Part shown: positions 61,343-64,000 of the stretch, one piece after another | Numbering within the stretch: the first letter of the stretch is position 1 | How the letters are laid out: every line of letters starts with the position of its first letter | Assembly: GCA_905250885.1 (NCBI GenBank) | Contig: CAJNOQ010000169.1 | Span: 1-64,000 of the forward strand | Origin: Didymodactylos carnosus | Taxonomy: Eukaryota; Rotifera; Eurotatoria; Philodinida; Philodinidae | DNA: 64,000 nt | Reading direction: 5' to 3' | Translations under genes and position numbers: made by a program | Notes under the pieces: generated by a model | What the model was told of the DNA's origin: nothing | The model's input: the letters and a program-made list of their open reading frames with translations, nothing else | The model's database searches: none

Positions 61343-63016
61343 ATGAAAACACGCGAATATTATTCATCTATACAAAAAATAAAACCGAAAAAAGTATTTT
61401 TGTTGACAACTATCCTTTCTCTATTTTTGGGTTTATTAATTACTCATTCATATTTTTATGATGCTCAAGTATGTTATACATTATTCGTAATGCACAAACA
61501 CTTCTGTGTCGAATTTTTTTCTTAAAAAACACGAGACAATCGTGACGATTGAAATAAATATTTTACGAATGTCCTTTCATCTATACAAACATTTTTTTGT
61601 TTCTTTCCTCTAAATAATGGTAAAACGACGCTTCGGTGATTGCATCACTGTTCTTTGCCATTGTAGATTAGGAACAAGAAAAGAAAGGAAAAATAAAATA
61701 TTGAATAGTATCAGATTGTCGTTAAGTCATAATACACAAATTAACAATGAAATGTTACCTTGACATCAAAAAGTGTTACTATTTCCTATGTATTTATCAT
61801 CAAAATAATTTGAATGAAATACAACATGAATTAGAAAAATAAAATAATTATCGCACACTGTGTCTCTAACAAAATAACTCAGATCAAAAATCTTTTCAAT
61901 ATTATAAGTGTCTGAAAGAAGTTCATGTAAAAAATGTGTGAAAAATTTAAGCAACGATCAATGGGATTTGTTGATGAGATATTTTTAATTGCAACAAATA
62001 AAGGATCTGTTTGAATATGAAGATGGTGAGATATCTAAATACATAACAACGGAATGAAATGAACAATTATAGCATTCATTAGAAGGTAATACTTCTCATC
62101 GAAAAACAAACTGTTGGCATTGATAATCAACTACTTTTTATAACGTTATACATAAATAGGACAGATGACTGTGAAATACTAGCTTTTTCTTCGCAGTTAA
62201 CAAGTATTGCTTAGAGTTAGTTTAGATTCTCATAAATTTGAATTACAGTCTATTTTTATCTAGAAACTCGTTATAAACAGTTGAAACTAGGAGTGGCACT
62301 TTCTCGTTCCTACCTCTTTTTTTTATTAACCAAAGTTTTTCTTTTTCTTTACTACAAAAAAAGAATAAATATATAATGAATATCTTTTTTTTTCTAAGAA
62401 AAAGGAAAGTGGTACCTTTTATTTTCCAAAAAAAGAAAAGCGCTATATGTTGTTTTTGCAAGAAAAAAAGAAAAGGGATATAAGTTGTTTTTGCAAGAAA
62501 AAAAGAAAAGTCTTTTTCTTGCAAAAACAAAATATATCGCTTTTCTTTTTTTTGGAAAATAAAAAGTCCCACTTTCCTTTTTCTTAGGAAACCAAAGATA
62601 TGCATTATATCTTTACTCTTTACTTTTGAAATAAAAGATACCACTTTATCGTTACTCTGGAAAGGAACGGGAAAGTGTCAACCCCAGTCGTAACATAATC
62701 AACTGTATTTTTATAGGTACAGCAGTTACTGTGTGATTACTATGATTTGTACAATAATGACATGAGTTCAAATGAATCGGAACGATGGATGAAAATAGCT
62801 AAACATTTAATTTCCGTCTACACATTCAAATCATCGTCAAGTCAGACACTGGCTCATGTGCAATTAAGTGATAAAAATTATTTAATATTGACACAAATAT
62901 GTTACATAGCAATAAATCGAAATAGTTATCATATTTTAATATGTACATGTGATAATGAACATATCCAATGTGGAGAATGTAGTGGAAAGAAAGGTGAAAA
63001 GGATGATAGTTGTCAG
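61343..63016 (+). CDS. Unidentified type II membrane protein (3' end uncertain)
   Basis: Exon 61343-61468 encodes a short basic cytoplasmic start (MKTREYYSSIQKIKPKKVF) and one transmembrane helix; exon 62717-63016 follows in frame with VQQLLCDYYDLYNND and a Cys-rich end (CTCDNEHIQCGECSGKKGEK). A further in-frame exon from about 63159 (ILAVTLSKQSAEILTIYQYF) is possible but overlaps the minus-strand gene. A leader intron at 61265-61316 (GTATAT...CAG) probably precedes the start. The 1.2-kb intron holds the foldback at 62283-62690. No family recognised. Confidence 0.5.
62283..62690. repeat. Nested A/T-rich foldback element within an intron
   Basis: The outer ends (GTTGAAACTAGGAGTGGCAC and the inverse of GGGAAAGTGTCAACCCCAG) are imperfectly inverted. 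An inner, nearly exact hairpin spans about 62388-62595. Within it GTTGTTTTTGCAAGAAAAAA is directly repeated at about 62449 and 62484. Strands are strongly purine/pyrimidine biased (runs of GAAAA). Confidence 0.75.
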
Positions 63017-63256
63017 GTGTGCTTTGTTTTTCTTATACAAATTTTTATCTGTAATAGATACAGGGCAGAACAGATGATCTGTTTGTCCGTTTTTCCAGGA
63101 CATTTTTGGTTTTTGTTGAGCCAGACAACATTCCTGTCAATTTATAACCTTAATTAGATCCTAGCTGTCACACTATCGAAACAAAGCGCAGAGATTCTAA
63201 CTATTTACCAATATTTCGAGCGGCGAGCTTTACGATCAGTAATTGGATTATTTATT

Positions 63257-64000
63257 TTATTTGAAGCTAAACAAAGAAATCGGCGGAAGGGGAGGCGGTG
63301 CTGGAGTACGCGGTATAAATTTCTTGTGAACAGTCTTCGACTTTTGTTTCATTTTTTTAACTGCTTTTACATTTTTTCGTATTGGTATTATTCTGAGTTC
63401 GTACAGGCCTTGTTGTCGTTGTTTTGACTACGGTTGATGAAATTGACAATGGAGCTGTCAAAGGTTCACAGCCAGGCTATACGAAAATGACAGTCGATTC
63501 AAATACATTTTACAAAGAAAAGAGCTTATTTTTTTGTCTAGTCCAGAGTGAGTGAGAAAGCTTACTTATTGTTTTAATCGTTGAATTTGTATTCTGGTGA
63601 ACGCGTGTAGTTGTTACAATTGTTGTTAATGCTGGTGGAACTGTTTCGTCATATGTATCATTATATAGTTTTCTTATTGGCACATCATTGAAAAAAATTC
63701 ATTGGTATTGCCATCCAACATATTAAGAAATACTTTTTCAATTTTTTATAATTCTTTTTGGAATATTTTTTCGTTTCTGTTGTTCTACCAGCGGATTATA
63801 GTCACGTTCCTAGAATAGTGCTCAACACTTCGACCATTTCTGTTCAAATAAAAACAGCTAAGAGCGAAAAACAAGTCTTCTTACATGAAATACAACATAT
63901 TACATCCAAACCATATTCCATATAAGCATCAACAATTAGCTTTCGATTTTGATATGATTCTTGTACACAAACATATCCTTGGTCATACATATCGAGTACT
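63257..64000 (-). CDS. 3' part of an unidentified gene, runs past the window
   Basis: Minus-strand protein-like blocks appear in order: LDMYDQGYVCVQESYQNRKL near the window end, ERDYNPLVEQQKRKNIPK, NDVPIRKLYNDTYDETVPPA followed by a Thr-rich run, PGCEPLTAPLSISSTVVKTT, and FIPRTPAPPPLPPISLFSFK with a stop at 63257. Splice-like sites lie between them, but frames do not all connect, notably around A/T homopolymers near 63690-63750. It could be a real gene with assembly errors or a decaying copy. No family recognised. Confidence 0.45.

Noticed and set aside
1-64000. LTR retroelement, Polinton or other virus-like fossil
   Set aside because: No reverse transcriptase of LTR type, integrase, capsid, envelope or long direct terminal repeats were recognised; the only retroelement traces are two LINE 3' fragments.

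Overview
The window looks like a piece of an AT-rich, gene-dense invertebrate nuclear genome. Introns are mostly 50-70 bp with GTAAGT-like donors and T-rich ...TTTAG acceptors, spacers are short, and every protein I can name is a standard animal protein. The combination suggests a bdelloid rotifer or a close relative. That is an inference from gene style, not from a marker gene. No bacterial operon, CRISPR array, LTR element, Polinton or other virus-like fossil was recognised.

Layout. 1-10.5 kb: several foldback (inverted-repeat) elements, a tRNA-like gene, a LINE remnant, and a minus-strand FKBP6-type co-chaperone (3358-5484). 10.5-21.3 kb: one 34-exon gene for an AGBL2/CCP2-type cytosolic carboxypeptidase with a very long C-terminal tail and two TTAA-flanked elements in its introns. 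21.3-26.9 kb: gene-poor, with two hAT-like MITEs. 26.9-31.6 kb: TSC1 (hamartin), 16 exons. 33.1-46.3 kb, all on the plus strand: a UPF0669/C6orf120 homologue, PSMB4, a TMEM232-like protein, an ADAM17-like membrane protein that has lost its zinc site, and PSMG1. 48.5-53.4 kb: COX5B, an unknown single-exon membrane protein, and ATG13. 53.5-57.4 kb: foldback elements, a LINE 3' fragment and a secreted protein of unknown family. 59-60.7 kb: a minus-strand lamin-like intermediate filament protein. 61.3-64 kb: an unidentified type II membrane protein on the plus strand and the 3' exons of an unidentified gene on the minus strand.

The genes are not an operon, but some are functionally linked. TSC1 restrains mTORC1 and ATG13 is an mTORC1 target that starts autophagy. 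PSMB4 is a 20S proteasome subunit and PSMG1 a chaperone for 20S assembly. AGBL2 and possibly TMEM232 point to cilia; FKBP6 points to the piRNA pathway.

The observations most worth a second look are (1) the ADAM17-like pseudoprotease that keeps the ADAM17-type transmembrane segment, (2) the lamin-like protein with a lamin-length rod and a C-terminal NLS but no visible Ig-fold tail or CaaX box, and (3) the dense, diverse population of foldback/MITE elements, several with clear target-site duplications. Exon coordinates were worked out by hand from splice signals and reading frame; most multi-exon models close in frame exactly. Protein comparisons were made from memory, without any database search.
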